A stretch of DNA of 43,178 nucleotides from Fibrobacterota bacterium (GTDB lineage: Bacteria; Fibrobacterota; Chitinivibrionia; Chitinivibrionales; Chitinispirillaceae), in assembly GCA_003164335.1 (NCBI GenBank), contig PLTF01000123.1, positions 3,558 to 46,735 of the forward strand, read 5' to 3'. The notes under the pieces were generated by a model. That model saw only the letters and a program-made list of their open reading frames with translations, searched no databases and was not told the origin of the DNA. A program made the translations under genes and the position numbers. Positions 1 through 8,966 of the stretch are shown piece after piece (the first letter of the stretch is position 1; every line of letters starts with the position of its first letter).

Positions 1-799
1 TGATCTGCTCCACCGCCTTGTCGAGTGCGGATGCCATGGCCTCATGCATGGGTCCGGGTTCGTGACCCTCGACAAAATATGGAGTCCAGCCGTAGCCCCG
101 GAACAGCTGTTCCAGCTCCTCGTGGGTGATGCGGGCGAGGATCGTGGGGTTGGAAATCTTGTAGCCGTTCAGATGCAGGATCGGCAGGACAGCTCCGTCG
201 GTAATCGGATCGAGGAATTTGTTGGATTGCCAGGCGGTCGCCAGCGGCCCGGTTTCCGCTTCACCGTCACCCACCACACACGCCATGATCAGGTCCGGAT
301 TGTCAAATACCGCCCCGAAGGAGTGGCTGATTGAATACCCCAGCTCTCCCCCTTCGTGAATCGAGCCCGGACATTCGGGCGATGCGTGGCTCGGAATACC
401 CCCGGGAAAGGAAAACTGCAGGAAGAGCTTCCGCAGCCCGGCCTCATCCCGGCTGATATTCGGATAAACCTCGCTGTAGGTTCCTTCGAGATAGGTGTTG
501 GCAACGACGGCCGGCCCCCCGTGGCCGGGGCCCGAGACATAGACCATATCGAGGTCGTACTTTTTGATGATCCGGTTGAGGTGCACATAGATGAAGTTCT
601 GCCCCGGGGTCGTGCCCCAGTGCCCCAGCAGCATGTGCTTTACATCGGCGAGTATGAGGGGGCGCTTCAGGAGCGGGTTGTCATAGAGATAGATCTGGCC
701 GACCGACAGGTAGTTGGCGGCACGCCAGTAGGCGTCCATCTTCGCAAGCAACTCCGGAGACAGGGTTGCATCCGCAGGTGCTTCGGTAGCGCTGTTCAT
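1..799 (-). CDS. xfp: Phosphoketolase (xylulose-5-phosphate/fructose-6-phosphate), N-terminal part
   Basis: Thiamine-diphosphate enzyme that splits xylulose 5-phosphate (and usually fructose 6-phosphate) with phosphate into acetyl phosphate plus glyceraldehyde 3-phosphate or erythrose 4-phosphate, in the cytosol. The frame is open from the ATG at 797-799 to the window edge, about 266 codons, so about two thirds of a typical 790-residue family member is missing. Family signatures are plain: [55 protein letters not shown] and the cofactor motif [14 protein letters not shown]. An AAGGACG ribosome site precedes the start. It lies 68 bases downstream of the PRC-barrel gene on the same strand and may end the long minus-strand operon. 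Assignment is firm; substrate preference (Xu5P alone or with F6P) cannot be read from this part. Confidence 0.96.
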   Translation of the reverse strand, partial: MNSATEAPADATLSPELLAKMDAYWRAANYLSVGQIYLYDNPLLKRPLILADVKHMLLGHWGTTPGQNFIYVHLNRIIKKYDLDMVYVSGPGHGGPAVVANTYLEGTYSEVYPNISRDEAGLRKLFLQFSFPGGIPSHASPECPGSIHEGGELGYSISHSFGAVFDNPDLIMACVVGDGEAETGPLATAWQSNKFLDPITDGAVLPILHLNGYKISNPTILARITHEELEQLFRGYGWTPYFVEGHEPGPMHEAMASALDKAVEQI

Positions 800-867
800 G
801 AGTTCGTCCTTTTGGTGAGCCGGGGGAATGATCCCGGGCTTGAATGGAAATGCGAATAAACTTCCCG

Positions 868-1581
868 CTACTGGTGACTCTTCGGATCCCGGTACACTGT
901 TTCCGCTGAATCGAATTCAGGACTGTTCTTGACCGCGTCCCGCGAGCGATCCAGGTAGACGCTGGAATCGGCCCAGTTCACCTGCTTGATCCATTGGGGC
1001 GAAATGAGCACATTTTTTCCCGGCAGCCAGTTCCCGGTATTCACCACCAGGTACCGGATGGTCCATTTTTCATCGTCAACGATATAATCGACCACATGCC
1101 CGATCTCGCCGTCGGTCGCATGGATATGGTACCCCGCCACATGCCGGGTGCTGCGCAGATGAGGATCGCCCCGCCGCTTTGATTCGGGAGATTGCACCGG
1201 CAGCGAACTCTCGAAGAGGGGGTACGGGGTTATGCCGAGCGTACCGCCGAAACCGCCCTGCCAGTACATCGGCCACTCGTAATACTTGTGGATCTCCTCC
1301 TCATGCTGCCGATACACCGGCCTCTCGGTATCGATTTCCGGGCTGTTGCGGACCTGGGCGCAGCTGAGATTTACCGATAACGCATGAGACGCGGTATCGA
1401 GGTTCCTCAGGGCAACCAGCGAAATGAGTACCTTGCGTCCGAGCAGCCAGTTTCCCGTCTCCGCGACCATATAGCGGATGGTCCAGGTTGCATCGTCGAA
1501 ATAAAACTCGTTTACCTTGCCCAGGTCGCCGTCGGTGGCCCGGATTACATTACCGATCATGGTACTGATACGATGTTGCAT
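868..1581 (-). CDS. Protein with two tandem PRC-barrel domains
   Basis: A 237-residue cytosolic protein made of two copies of a PRC-barrel-like domain, about residues 5-75 and 140-215. The duplicated core reads [20 protein letters not shown] in the first copy and [20 protein letters not shown] in the second, each preceded by a [15 protein letters not shown] or [18 protein letters not shown] strand. PRC-barrels occur in photosynthetic reaction centre subunit H and in RimM; free-standing double-PRC proteins of this size are common in soil and sediment bacteria and are often linked to stress, with no defined reaction. The linker is Pro/Ser-rich. GGAGGAG stands 5-6 bases before the ATG. It sits between mlaD and phosphoketolase on the same strand. 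Domain call is firm, function unknown. Confidence 0.9.
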   Translation of the reverse strand: MQHRISTMIGNVIRATDGDLGKVNEFYFDDATWTIRYMVAETGNWLLGRKVLISLVALRNLDTASHALSVNLSCAQVRNSPEIDTERPVYRQHEEEIHKYYEWPMYWQGGFGGTLGITPYPLFESSLPVQSPESKRRGDPHLRSTRHVAGYHIHATDGEIGHVVDYIVDDEKWTIRYLVVNTGNWLPGKNVLISPQWIKQVNWADSSVYLDRSRDAVKNSPEFDSAETVYRDPKSHQ

Positions 1582-1680
1582 GGTGCTCCTCCGCTTTGTA
1601 AGGTATGCCTGCCCTGCCGGTGAAATTATCGCAATGGGTCATCTTGTTATATGAGAATTCCCGAACCGTTCCGGGGCATC

Positions 1681-2409
1681 TCACTTCTTCAGCTCGTCAG
1701 CCTTCTTTTTTTCAAGACTATCCTTTGCCTTTTGCTCCGCTTTTTCCTTCTTCTTAAAAAATCCCCACAACAGGAAGTTGCTTTGCGCGGCATGGATATC
1801 CTCGTTCAATCCCTTGCTCCCCTTTTTGAGACTCACGATAGTCTGGCCGATATTATTCGCCATCGTCGAATCTTCGATCAATTTCCAGAGGGTACCGTGC
1901 CCGTTATTGATTTTGGTCATCATATCCGCCAGCTGCCCCGAAATAACGGCAGCATTCTCCGCGGTAACTTTCAGTTTTGCGATGATGGCGTCGGTTTCAA
2001 CCGGCTCCAGGGAGCCGATCTCCTGGCCGTCCTGCACCATTGCCGCGCCGTTGCTGCCCTGCGTTATATTCAGCAGCCGGTCGCCGATTATTCCGGCGGA
2101 TCCTATGCCCACCTGACAATCGGTTTTTATGAACGGCCGGACGCTCTTTTTAATCAGCATTGCGACCCGAACCGTCGAATCGTTGATAATAGTGATATTA
2201 TCGACGGTGCCCACGTTTATTCCCGAAAACCGGACATTGCTGCCGACCTGTAACCCGCCGACATTATGGAACGTTGCGGTAAGTTTGAAAACGGGATTGA
2301 ACATATTCTTCTGTTTCCCGATGATGAATATGCCGGCCACAAACAGCGCGAGGCCGCCCGCAATAAACAATCCCAGCCGTATTTTGTAGTGGGAAGTCGG
2401 TGAATTCAT
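1681..2409 (-). CDS. mlaD: MlaD-like MCE-domain lipid-transport protein
   Basis: Substrate-binding subunit of an Mla-type ABC system that moves phospholipids between inner and outer membrane. The 242-residue protein has one N-terminal membrane helix (about residues 10-30, IRLGLFIAGGLALFVAGIFI) and then one MCE domain (about 38-115) with FHNVGGLQVGSNVRFSGINV and VGIGSAGIIGDRLLNI. After it comes a helical region, and the tail is very rich in Lys and Glu (KKKEKAEQKAKDSLEKKKAD), which is unusual and probably periplasmic. It follows mlaF after 34 bases and mlaE before it, so the three form one transcription unit. No mlaC or mlaB is next to them. Strong family call; the transported lipid and direction are inferred. 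Confidence 0.93.
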   Translation of the reverse strand: MNSPTSHYKIRLGLFIAGGLALFVAGIFIIGKQKNMFNPVFKLTATFHNVGGLQVGSNVRFSGINVGTVDNITIINDSTVRVAMLIKKSVRPFIKTDCQVGIGSAGIIGDRLLNITQGSNGAAMVQDGQEIGSLEPVETDAIIAKLKVTAENAAVISGQLADMMTKINNGHGTLWKLIEDSTMANNIGQTIVSLKKGSKGLNEDIHAAQSNFLLWGFFKKKEKAEQKAKDSLEKKKADELKK

Positions 2410-2443
2410 GGTGTTAAGTCCCGGTTTCAGGATAGAGTCATGG

Positions 2444-3223
2444 CTATTTGAAGAATGCTTTTATTGCCCCATCGGTTGAGTTCTCAAAAGTTTCAAAGGT
2501 CCCTTCAAGATAAACTTTTCCGTCCAGCAGCATGATCATGCGGTCCGCGGTCGCGCGGGCGCAGGCGATATCGTGCGTGATAATGATGGACGAGGTTTTG
2601 TATTTTTTCCGCGAATCATTGATGAGAACGCTTATTTCATCCGAGGTCACCGGGTCAAGACCGGTTGTCGGTTCGTCATACAGCATGATCACCGGGTCCA
2701 CGACAATGGTCCGCGCAAGGCTTATCCGCTTGAGCATGCCCCCGGAAAGCTGCGAGGGCATCTTATCGATAGCCTCGTAAAGGCCGACATGGTCCAGGAC
2801 CTCCTTGATTTTTGCATCCCTTTGCTCCTGTGTAAGACTTCTCCTGATTCTTCGCAGGGGGAATTCCAGGTTCTCACGCACGGTCATGGAGTCGTAGAGC
2901 GCGCCGCTCTGGAACAGGAACCCGATTTTCTTGCGCAGCTCTCCCAGGCCATCGCTGTTCAGCGTTTCCACATTTTCTCCCAGAACGGTGATGGTCCCGG
3001 CATCGGGATCCAGCAGGCGCACGATGCATTGTATGAGGACGGATTTTCCCGAACCCGATTTTCCCAGTATGGCAAGATTTTCACCTTCGTAAAGATTGAG
3101 CGAAACGCCCTTCAATACTTCCTGGCTGCCGAATCCCTTGACGAGACCGTTTATGGCGACGGCCTCTTTCCGGCTGTCTGCCGGGCCTCGGTCGCCGGGT
3201 ACAGGTTGAGTAACGGGTGCCAT
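2444..3223 (-). CDS. mlaF: MlaF-like ABC transporter ATP-binding protein
   Basis: ATPase subunit of the Mla-type lipid transporter, acting at the cytosolic face of the inner membrane with the MlaE permease. All nucleotide-binding motifs are present in the 259 residues: Walker A GKSGSGKS (54-61), Q-loop FLFQSGALYDSMTV, signature LSGGM (159-163), Walker B IMLYDEPTTGLDP (180-191) and H-loop THD (His217). The FQSGALYDSMTV and LSGGMLKR segments are typical of the Mla/Ttg2A subfamily rather than importers of small solutes. The first 20 residues are Pro/Asp-rich and not part of the fold. A candidate AAGGAA site is about 11 bases before the ATG. It lies 74 bases after mlaE. Confidence 0.95.
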   Translation of the reverse strand: MAPVTQPVPGDRGPADSRKEAVAINGLVKGFGSQEVLKGVSLNLYEGENLAILGKSGSGKSVLIQCIVRLLDPDAGTITVLGENVETLNSDGLGELRKKIGFLFQSGALYDSMTVRENLEFPLRRIRRSLTQEQRDAKIKEVLDHVGLYEAIDKMPSQLSGGMLKRISLARTIVVDPVIMLYDEPTTGLDPVTSDEISVLINDSRKKYKTSSIIITHDIACARATADRMIMLLDGKVYLEGTFETFENSTDGAIKAFFK

Positions 3224-3297
3224 TATTCGCCGAAGTTCCTTATAGCCATGTCAGAGGGTTTCGCCCATGCCGCACCGTGACGCGTGATGCGCCAGCC

Positions 3298-4098
3298 TCA
3301 CAGCAAATCGGTAATCTGTACGGCAATCATATCGACAATGATCACCAGCCCCGAGGATATCACCACCGCCGAATTGGCCGCAATGCCGACGCTCTCCGTT
3401 CCGCGCCCGGCGGTATATCCCTTGTAACATCCGACAAGACCGATCGCAGCGCCGAAAAAAAACGATTTAACCACTGCCGGCAGGAAGTCCATAAACTTAA
3501 CCTGGGCGAACGCCTGGGAGAAAAACAGGACAAAGGTGATATCCCCCTTGATATTTGCACCCGCCCAGCTTCCGACGATGCCGAGTCCGTCGGCATACAG
3601 GATCAGGAGCGGAATCATGATCGTGGCCGCCAATACCCGGGGGACAACCAGGAATTTTATGGGGTTGGTAGCCGATACTTCCATGGCATCGATCTGCTCG
3701 GTTACCCTCATCGACCCGAGTTCCGCTCCCATGCTCGAGCCGATCTTTCCCGCGCAGAGCAGTGCGGTAATGACCGGCGCGATCTCCCGTATGAGCGATA
3801 TGGCCACCATGCCGGGAAGCATGGCAACCGCCCCGAAACCGGCGAGCGCGGGACGCGACTGGATGGTAAGGACGAGACCCATGATGATCCCGGTTACCGA
3901 AATAAGCGGCAGGGATTTATAGCCGATCTGGAAACACTGCCGTAAGAATTCCCTGAATTCAAAATCGCGGGAAAAGGTTTCCCTGAGGATACGCGTCAGG
4001 AATAACGCGACATCGGCGATTGCGGATAACAGCCGGAGAGCGGCTCTTCCGGTTCCGGAAACGTTCCTGCCGGTACTCGTGGGTTGTTTTGTCGTCAT
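3298..4098 (-). CDS. mlaE: MlaE-like ABC transporter permease
   Basis: Inner-membrane permease of the Mla-type lipid transporter, 266 residues. Hydrophobic segments and the conserved family blocks SLPLISVTGIIMGLVLTIQS, REIAPVITALLCAGKIGSSM, AELGSMRVTEQIDAMEV and VPRVLAATIMIPLL are all visible, as is the C-terminal GCYKGYTAGRGTESVGIAA block. The reading frame stays open upstream to 4344, but that part runs through the 3' end of the GH130 gene in another frame, so the ATG at 4098 (MTTKQPTS) was chosen; it begins 35 bases after the GH130 stop. With mlaF and mlaD downstream it makes a complete core transporter. Confidence 0.94.
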   Translation of the reverse strand: MTTKQPTSTGRNVSGTGRAALRLLSAIADVALFLTRILRETFSRDFEFREFLRQCFQIGYKSLPLISVTGIIMGLVLTIQSRPALAGFGAVAMLPGMVAISLIREIAPVITALLCAGKIGSSMGAELGSMRVTEQIDAMEVSATNPIKFLVVPRVLAATIMIPLLILYADGLGIVGSWAGANIKGDITFVLFFSQAFAQVKFMDFLPAVVKSFFFGAAIGLVGCYKGYTAGRGTESVGIAANSAVVISSGLVIIVDMIAVQITDLL

Positions 4099-4133
4099 GT
4101 ATCGCGCTACCGGTGCAGGCGGGTCTCCCCGCG

Positions 4134-5075
4134 CTATGCCCTTTGGTCCAGCCACTCCAGCATGGCACGGATACTGCCCGTGGCAAGGGCTATGCTCGAA
4201 TCCGCCGCACCGTAGTAAATGTTCAGGGTATCGCCGTCGGAATTGACGGTATACCCGCATGGGAAAACGACATTGTCGACATCTCCCTGGCGTTCGTACG
4301 GTTCTTCGGGACCGAAAACCCACTCGTCTCCCCGCTTCAGGCACTTCTCCGGCGTGTGAAGATCAAACAGCGCCAGCCCGAGCCGGTAGATGCACCCTGC
4401 GCCGGTTATCTTTACTCCATGATAAATAACCAGCCAGCCCCGCGCTGTTTCGACGGGCGGGGTCGAAAGACCGATTTTATTGGCATCCCACCAGGAACCG
4501 CGCCGCGCCGCGAGCATGATCTTGTGACTTCCCCAGTGACGCAGGTCCGATGAGTAGGATATCCAGATGTTCGCTTCGGGGCCGTTTACCGGGCGATGGA
4601 TGAGCGCCCAGTAATCGCCGAGCCGGCTGGGCATGAGCGCCGCATCCTTGTCATCAGGCGACATGATTTCGCCGAATCGCTCGAAGGAGTGAAAATCTTC
4701 GGTAAGCGCCAGCGCCACCCCCGGGCCTTCACGGCTGAAGGTGGTAAAGACAACGGCGAATTTCCTGAGTTCTGGAACCCACGTTATGCGCGGGTCCTCT
4801 ATTCCCCACAGCTCTTCGGGGAAGTGCACGGGGTCGGGTCGAAGGGTCGGCTCGGCATCGATCTTCCAGCCATCCACCCCGTTGGCCGACCGTGCAGCGC
4901 ACAGGTGCGAATGGCCGCGCCGGTCCTCGACCCTGCAGAGAAGCAGCGTCGTTCCGTCCGGCAGCAGGGCTGCGCCGGGGTTGAAGACGCTGTTGACCGG
5001 ATAGGGCCAATCCGCAGCGGTCAAAATCGGATTGAGCTTATGCCGGTGAAAGAGTTCGGGATGCTGGTTGCTCAT
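4134..5075 (-). CDS. GH130-type glycosidase/phosphorylase
   Basis: Five-bladed beta-propeller enzyme of glycoside hydrolase family 130, which contains beta-mannoside phosphorylases and some hydrolases. In the 313-residue protein the family signatures are FNPGAALLPDGTTLLLCRVEDRRGHSHL, WGIEDPRIT with the likely proton-donor Asp94, DAALMPSRLGDYWALIHRP, and the C-terminal DNVVFPCGYTVNSDGDTLNIYYGAAD. There are two candidate starts: ATG at 5084 overlaps the upstream stop as ATGA but has GGAGG only one base away, while ATG at 5075 has the same GGAGG ten bases away and was preferred. No signal peptide, so cytosolic. It directly follows a GT4 enzyme, so both probably act on the same mannose- or glucose-containing glycan. 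Substrate not determinable. Confidence 0.9.
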   Translation of the reverse strand: MSNQHPELFHRHKLNPILTAADWPYPVNSVFNPGAALLPDGTTLLLCRVEDRRGHSHLCAARSANGVDGWKIDAEPTLRPDPVHFPEELWGIEDPRITWVPELRKFAVVFTTFSREGPGVALALTEDFHSFERFGEIMSPDDKDAALMPSRLGDYWALIHRPVNGPEANIWISYSSDLRHWGSHKIMLAARRGSWWDANKIGLSTPPVETARGWLVIYHGVKITGAGCIYRLGLALFDLHTPEKCLKRGDEWVFGPEEPYERQGDVDNVVFPCGYTVNSDGDTLNIYYGAADSSIALATGSIRAMLEWLDQRA

Positions 5076-5080
5076 AGCGA

Positions 5081-7387
5081 TCATGCCTCCGCTGAGGGCA
5101 GGGTGTTTTCCGCCAGCCGCAGCTCCATGAGCGCCTGCAGGAAGGCGAGCGTCGATTCGGCACCCTGATTTTCGTTTGGCCGGTCGGGGTGCAGGCCGTC
5201 GCGGCATCCGCCCGTCGTCGGATCGTAAATGGGTATGTTCAGGTCGTTGCGTCCGAGAAACCACTCGAAGGCCCGCCGTGCTTCACGGTGCCAGCGTTTG
5301 TCTCCGGAGATCTTATACGCCTCAAGGCAGGCGGAAACCATGGCCTGCGCTTCCACCGGCTGCTGGTCGAAGCGCACCCGTTCTCCTCCCCGCTTGTAAA
5401 AGCCGTTGGAGCCGATGGGGACGAAGTGTCCCCCTTCCTTGTCGGCGCGCTGCAAATCGGCAAGCCAGCTCAGCGATTCAAATCCCGCCTCCATCATGGT
5501 GGGATTCGGGATCCACCGTCCGGACATGATAAGCGCATGCGATAGCGCGGCGTTGCAATAGGTCAGCGAGTCTTCGAACCATCGCCAATCGTCGGCGCGG
5601 TTTTGCCGGTACAGTGACAATAGCCGATTGCCCAGCTCCTCACGAACCTGGTTGGCTTCGCTGGCGCCGGCAAAACGCCGGAGATACTCGTGGATGCCGA
5701 TGAGCGCGAAGGCCCATGCCCGCGGGCTGGTCGTTTTTAAAATCGCCGGCAGCGCCTGTTCGAACATCCACCCGGCCATGTTATGCAAGGCGATCGAGGT
5801 TGAGCGCCCAAGCACCATGCCGAGCGACCACAGGGTTCTGCCGTGACTGTCGTCGGTAATGCCCTCCTTGAGCCAGCGGCGCTGGTAATCCATGACATTG
5901 CGAAAGCCCCCGGTTTCGGTATCGAAGGCATACCAGACAAAAGCCAGATAGCGCGATGCAAGATCGAAAGCCACGCCGCTGCCCGCCTCCTCCAGGAGGG
6001 CGCTTACCATGAGCGCCCGGGCATTGTCGTCGGTCGTATAGCCTTCGCGGTAATTTGGTACCGTAAAGACGGCATGCTGGAGCATGCCGGTCTCATCGGT
6101 CATATGGCGCAGGTGATCGAGCTTGAGGGGCGGCAGGTCGCCAAAGCTTTTGTCAAGCGCCTTCGCCGTAAAACCGGGCGCCGAATAGTGGCGGCGCTCG
6201 GACCGGGCGCGCTCAAAACTATCCCAGTAGCGCTCCGCCACCCGCGGCCAGATCATGGACCTGCCGTACAGGTAGGCCCGCTTGCGCATGGCATGGCGTT
6301 TCGCATCGTTGCCGAGCAGGTCGTTTACCTGTGATGCCAGGGCGGCGGGGTCGTGAAACGGCACCAGCACGCCCCGTTCATCGGCCAGGAGTTCCTCGGC
6401 ATACCAGTAAGGCGTCGAAACCACGGCTTTTCCGGCGCCAAGGGTATAGGCCAGCGTGCCCGACGTAATCTGTGCCGCGTTCAGGTAGGGTGTAATGTAA
6501 ATGTCCGCGGCGCTGATGAACTCGATGAGTTCTTCAAGGCTGACAAAACGGTTGTAGAAAATCACCTGACCTTCCACGCCTCTCTCCTGGGCAAGCCACT
6601 GGAGCGACAAACGGTAGGATTCCCCCTCGTTTTTCAGCACGTGCGGATGCGTTGCCCCGAGAATGATGTACACCACATTGGGGTGTTCCGCAAGAATGGC
6701 AGGCAGGGCATTGATGACGTTTTCGATGCCCTTATTGGCCGATAACAGCCCGAAGCTCAGCAGGACGGTTTTTCCTTCGACACCGAACAGGTCCTTATGG
6801 AAGCTCGGGTCGACAAATGGGACATCGGGAATGCCGTGCGGGATGACGTCGATCTTGTCGCTGGATATAGTATAAATTTCCCGCAGAAATTTTGCCCCCA
6901 GATCGCTCATAACCACAAGACGGTCCGAAATCGCGGCGATCTCTTTGAGCACCAGCATCTGATCGGGATTCGGGTCGTCCAGAATGGTATGGAGGGTCGT
7001 GACAATCGGCATGCGCAATTCCTGCAGCAGCGCGAGGAGGTGGCTGCCCGCCCGCCCGCCATATATGCCGAACTCGTGCTGCAGGCAGACAAGATCGATG
7101 TTGTTGATATTAAGGAAGTCCGCGGCACGGCTGTAGGAGCGGATGTCCTTTTCAGTCAGCTCGAACCGGACCCGGGGCGGATACGCGTAGCCGCCCTCGA
7201 TATCATTGACCGGCAGGGCGATACACGAAGTATCCGGGTGAGCGGCCGCGACGGCTTCGCACAGGTCGGTGGTAAAGGTGGCGATACCGCACTGACGCGG
7301 CAGGTAGTCGCCGACAAAGGCAACGCGTTTGATCGTGCCCCCGGTCGCAGCACGCGTTACGATATCTACTCCCGTATCATCCGTCAT
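5081..7387 (-). CDS. GT4 glycosyltransferase with C-terminal alpha/alpha-barrel-like region
   Basis: A 768-residue protein, about twice the usual length of GT4 enzymes. Residues about 20-400 form a GT-B glycosyltransferase: VAFVGDYLPRQCGIATF at the N-terminus, VIPHGIPD, the donor-site strand SFGLLSANKGIENVI and the AAQITSGTLAYTLGAGKAVV segment. Residues about 415-760 are helical with repeated Trp and Tyr, including YTTDDNARALMVSALLE, GITDDSHGRTLWSLGMV and RPNENQGAESTLAFL; this resembles alpha/alpha-toroid glycosidase or lyase-like domains, but I cannot name its family. The start at 7387 (MTDDTG) has GGGGAG six bases upstream and overlaps the preceding gene by 11 bases. It overlaps or abuts the GH130 gene. 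A transferase plus processing-domain fusion is inferred. Confidence 0.88.
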   Translation of the reverse strand: MTDDTGVDIVTRAATGGTIKRVAFVGDYLPRQCGIATFTTDLCEAVAAAHPDTSCIALPVNDIEGGYAYPPRVRFELTEKDIRSYSRAADFLNINNIDLVCLQHEFGIYGGRAGSHLLALLQELRMPIVTTLHTILDDPNPDQMLVLKEIAAISDRLVVMSDLGAKFLREIYTISSDKIDVIPHGIPDVPFVDPSFHKDLFGVEGKTVLLSFGLLSANKGIENVINALPAILAEHPNVVYIILGATHPHVLKNEGESYRLSLQWLAQERGVEGQVIFYNRFVSLEELIEFISAADIYITPYLNAAQITSGTLAYTLGAGKAVVSTPYWYAEELLADERGVLVPFHDPAALASQVNDLLGNDAKRHAMRKRAYLYGRSMIWPRVAERYWDSFERARSERRHYSAPGFTAKALDKSFGDLPPLKLDHLRHMTDETGMLQHAVFTVPNYREGYTTDDNARALMVSALLEEAGSGVAFDLASRYLAFVWYAFDTETGGFRNVMDYQRRWLKEGITDDSHGRTLWSLGMVLGRSTSIALHNMAGWMFEQALPAILKTTSPRAWAFALIGIHEYLRRFAGASEANQVREELGNRLLSLYRQNRADDWRWFEDSLTYCNAALSHALIMSGRWIPNPTMMEAGFESLSWLADLQRADKEGGHFVPIGSNGFYKRGGERVRFDQQPVEAQAMVSACLEAYKISGDKRWHREARRAFEWFLGRNDLNIPIYDPTTGGCRDGLHPDRPNENQGAESTLAFLQALMELRLAENTLPSAEA

Positions 7388-7808
7388 GATGCTCCCCGGC
7401 TTTTCTATCGTGAAAGTATTTTCGGACTTTTGCCGCAAGCTGCGGAACGGTCATTTTGTCGGCTGTTTCGACTCCCGCGACGAGCCCTCCGAGGTGATGC
7501 TTTTCAAGCCGTTTCTTCAGCTCTCCCTTCGCCTCACCGGGGCCGCAGAGAAGTATCGATTCAGCATCCCTGATCGATGCAAGCACCTCATCGTAATAAC
7601 CGCTGAGCCCGGCGGTGAACTCACGTTCCTGGGCATCATCCGCCGGTATATTCTGCGCTTCGTGCGGGGTTACGGAGCGTATTCCTGCGATACGTCCGTG
7701 CTGTTTTTCAACGTTCGATCGAAGCTCCTTTATTTCTTCGCCATTGCCGGTGAGACCCACGACAACCGCCTTCCGGTGGTCAATCCACACTCCTGTTTTT
7801 AATCCCAT
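7377..7808 (-). CDS. Small eRF1-domain-like protein of unknown function
   Basis: A 143-residue cytosolic protein beginning MGLKTGVWIDHRKAVVVGL, then a charged middle, then SILLCGPGEAKGELKKRLEK and VETADKMTVPQLAAKVRKYF. This plan (VWIDHRKA, ILLCGPGEAK, VGVETADKMT-like) is known from short bacterial proteins related to the third domain of peptide release factor eRF1 and to Host_attach-type proteins; no activity is established for the short bacterial versions. GGGAGAG stands before the ATG at 7808; the upstream codons to 7853 lack a better site. It is the first gene of the long minus-strand unit and overlaps the glycosyltransferase start by 11 bases, which suggests coupled translation. Confidence 0.75.
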   Translation of the reverse strand: MGLKTGVWIDHRKAVVVGLTGNGEEIKELRSNVEKQHGRIAGIRSVTPHEAQNIPADDAQEREFTAGLSGYYDEVLASIRDAESILLCGPGEAKGELKKRLEKHHLGGLVAGVETADKMTVPQLAAKVRKYFHDRKAGEHHDG

Positions 7809-7855
7809 GTAGCTCTCCCTGTTACTCGTTAGGTCCGCCTGCCTTCGATGCATTC

Positions 7856-8782
7856 TCAGTTCAGGGAGACATTGACTGCAATTCCAATGCCGGGATAATT
7901 CTGATTGTACATATAATAGCCGCCGTTGTAATAATTAATGTATACATCGTCATTATCGTACCAGTCGCCCGGCCAGGTTTCAGGCCATGGGTCAAGCATA
8001 CTGAACCAGAAACCATTGCAATAAAATCGGGGGTGCCCGCCATATATCGCCAGTGAGAAGCCGGACATCCGGAACCCGTGCCTCGGACCGAAGTAACCGT
8101 CGAAACGATCCTGGGGGATACGGTAGCCGTCGTACCCGCCGCGCTGCTGCCAGGTGCGATGCTCGGCCTGCCAGTCATGGGCGCGATGCTGCTGCCAGAC
8201 TGCCTGCCGCTGTTCCTGCGGTACCGGCTGCCCGCGCTGTGCAGACCGGCCGGCCGGCGCCTGTTGCGATCTGGGATGCTGACCCTGCTGCTGCTGAGGC
8301 CTTGCCTGCTGCTGAGGCCTTGCCTGCTGCTGAGGTCTGGCCTGCTGCTGGTGCTGACCTTGCTGCTGCTGAGGTCTGGCCTGCTGCTGCTGAGGTCTGG
8401 CCTGCTGCTGGTGCTGACCTTGCTGCTGCTGAGGTCTGGCCTGCTGCTGATGCTGACCTTGCTGCTGCTGAGGCCTTGCCTGCTGCTGACCCTGCTGCTG
8501 CTGAGGTCTTGCCTGCTGCTGCCCCTGCTGCTGCTGAGGCCTTGCCTGCTGCTGCTGAGGTCTGGCCTGCTGCTGGTGCTGCTGGCCCTGAGGTGCATTA
8601 GCCTGGTACTGCTGACCCTGCTGTTGCGGCTTGGTCTGCTGTGGGTGCTGACCCTGCTGCTGTTGTGGTTTGGCCTCCTCCTGATGCTGCTCCTGCGCAT
8701 AGCGCGGAGCAACGGTTGCCACCAGTAGTAGAATCCCCAAACGAGCCGTCATAACCATTGCCCCACGACTGAATTTGCTCAT
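7856..8782 (-). CDS. Secreted Gln-rich repeat protein
   Basis: A 308-residue exported protein. A signal peptide (about residues 1-29, ending PRYA before QEQHQEE) is followed by about 140 residues of low-complexity repeats based on ARPQQQQ and GQHQQQ units, then RSQQAPAGRSAQ and a folded C-terminal part with many aromatic residues (WQQHRAHDWQAEHRTWQQRG, YCNGFWFSMLDPWPETWP, DDVYINYYNGGYYMYN and a final PGIGIAVNVSL). The aromatic C-terminal block resembles short surface or periplasmic proteins found in Acidobacteria and Proteobacteria, of unknown role. GGAGGG lies seven bases before the ATG at 8782. Repeat number is probably unstable. A strong-looking antisense ORF over the repeats is a shadow of the CTG/CAG periodicity. 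Confidence 0.8.
   Translation of the reverse strand: MSKFSRGAMVMTARLGILLLVATVAPRYAQEQHQEEAKPQQQQGQHPQQTKPQQQGQQYQANAPQGQQHQQQARPQQQQARPQQQQGQQQARPQQQQGQQQARPQQQQGQHQQQARPQQQQGQHQQQARPQQQQARPQQQQGQHQQQARPQQQARPQQQARPQQQQGQHPRSQQAPAGRSAQRGQPVPQEQRQAVWQQHRAHDWQAEHRTWQQRGGYDGYRIPQDRFDGYFGPRHGFRMSGFSLAIYGGHPRFYCNGFWFSMLDPWPETWPGDWYDNDDVYINYYNGGYYMYNQNYPGIGIAVNVSLN
8265..8700 (-). repeat. CTG/CAG-rich minisatellite inside the Gln-rich gene
   Basis: Tandem repeats of 21-bp (encoding ARPQQQQ) and longer combined units, with near-identical copies such as gaggtctggcctgctgctg recurring many times. All changes keep the reading frame. Such arrays expand and contract by slippage or recombination, so copy number may differ between strains or be miscounted in assembly. 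Confidence 0.9.
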
Positions 8783-8966
8783 ATCTGCACCCTCCATTTT
8801 AAGGAAAATCGAATAATTTCAGGTAATAATTCGGGAGTTATCCTATAGAATCGGTAAGGCAATGCTGTTCCCGTCTTTGCCTGCAGAAGAGAGCGCCACC
8901 CTATTATTATAGGTATTTCCGGATAAAAGGAGCAAATTGCCCGGAATTGCCCTGCCGGATCCCTGT

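Noticed and set aside
4099-4344. N-terminal extension of MlaE (82 codons)
   Set aside because: Runs in another frame through the 3' end of the GH130 gene, and MlaE proteins are about 260 residues, the length obtained with ATG 4098.
8053-8728. Two long plus-strand open frames with Leu/Ala repeats
   Set aside because: Mirror images of the CAG/CTG repeats of the Gln-rich gene; the minus frame has a ribosome site, signal peptide and folded C-terminus.
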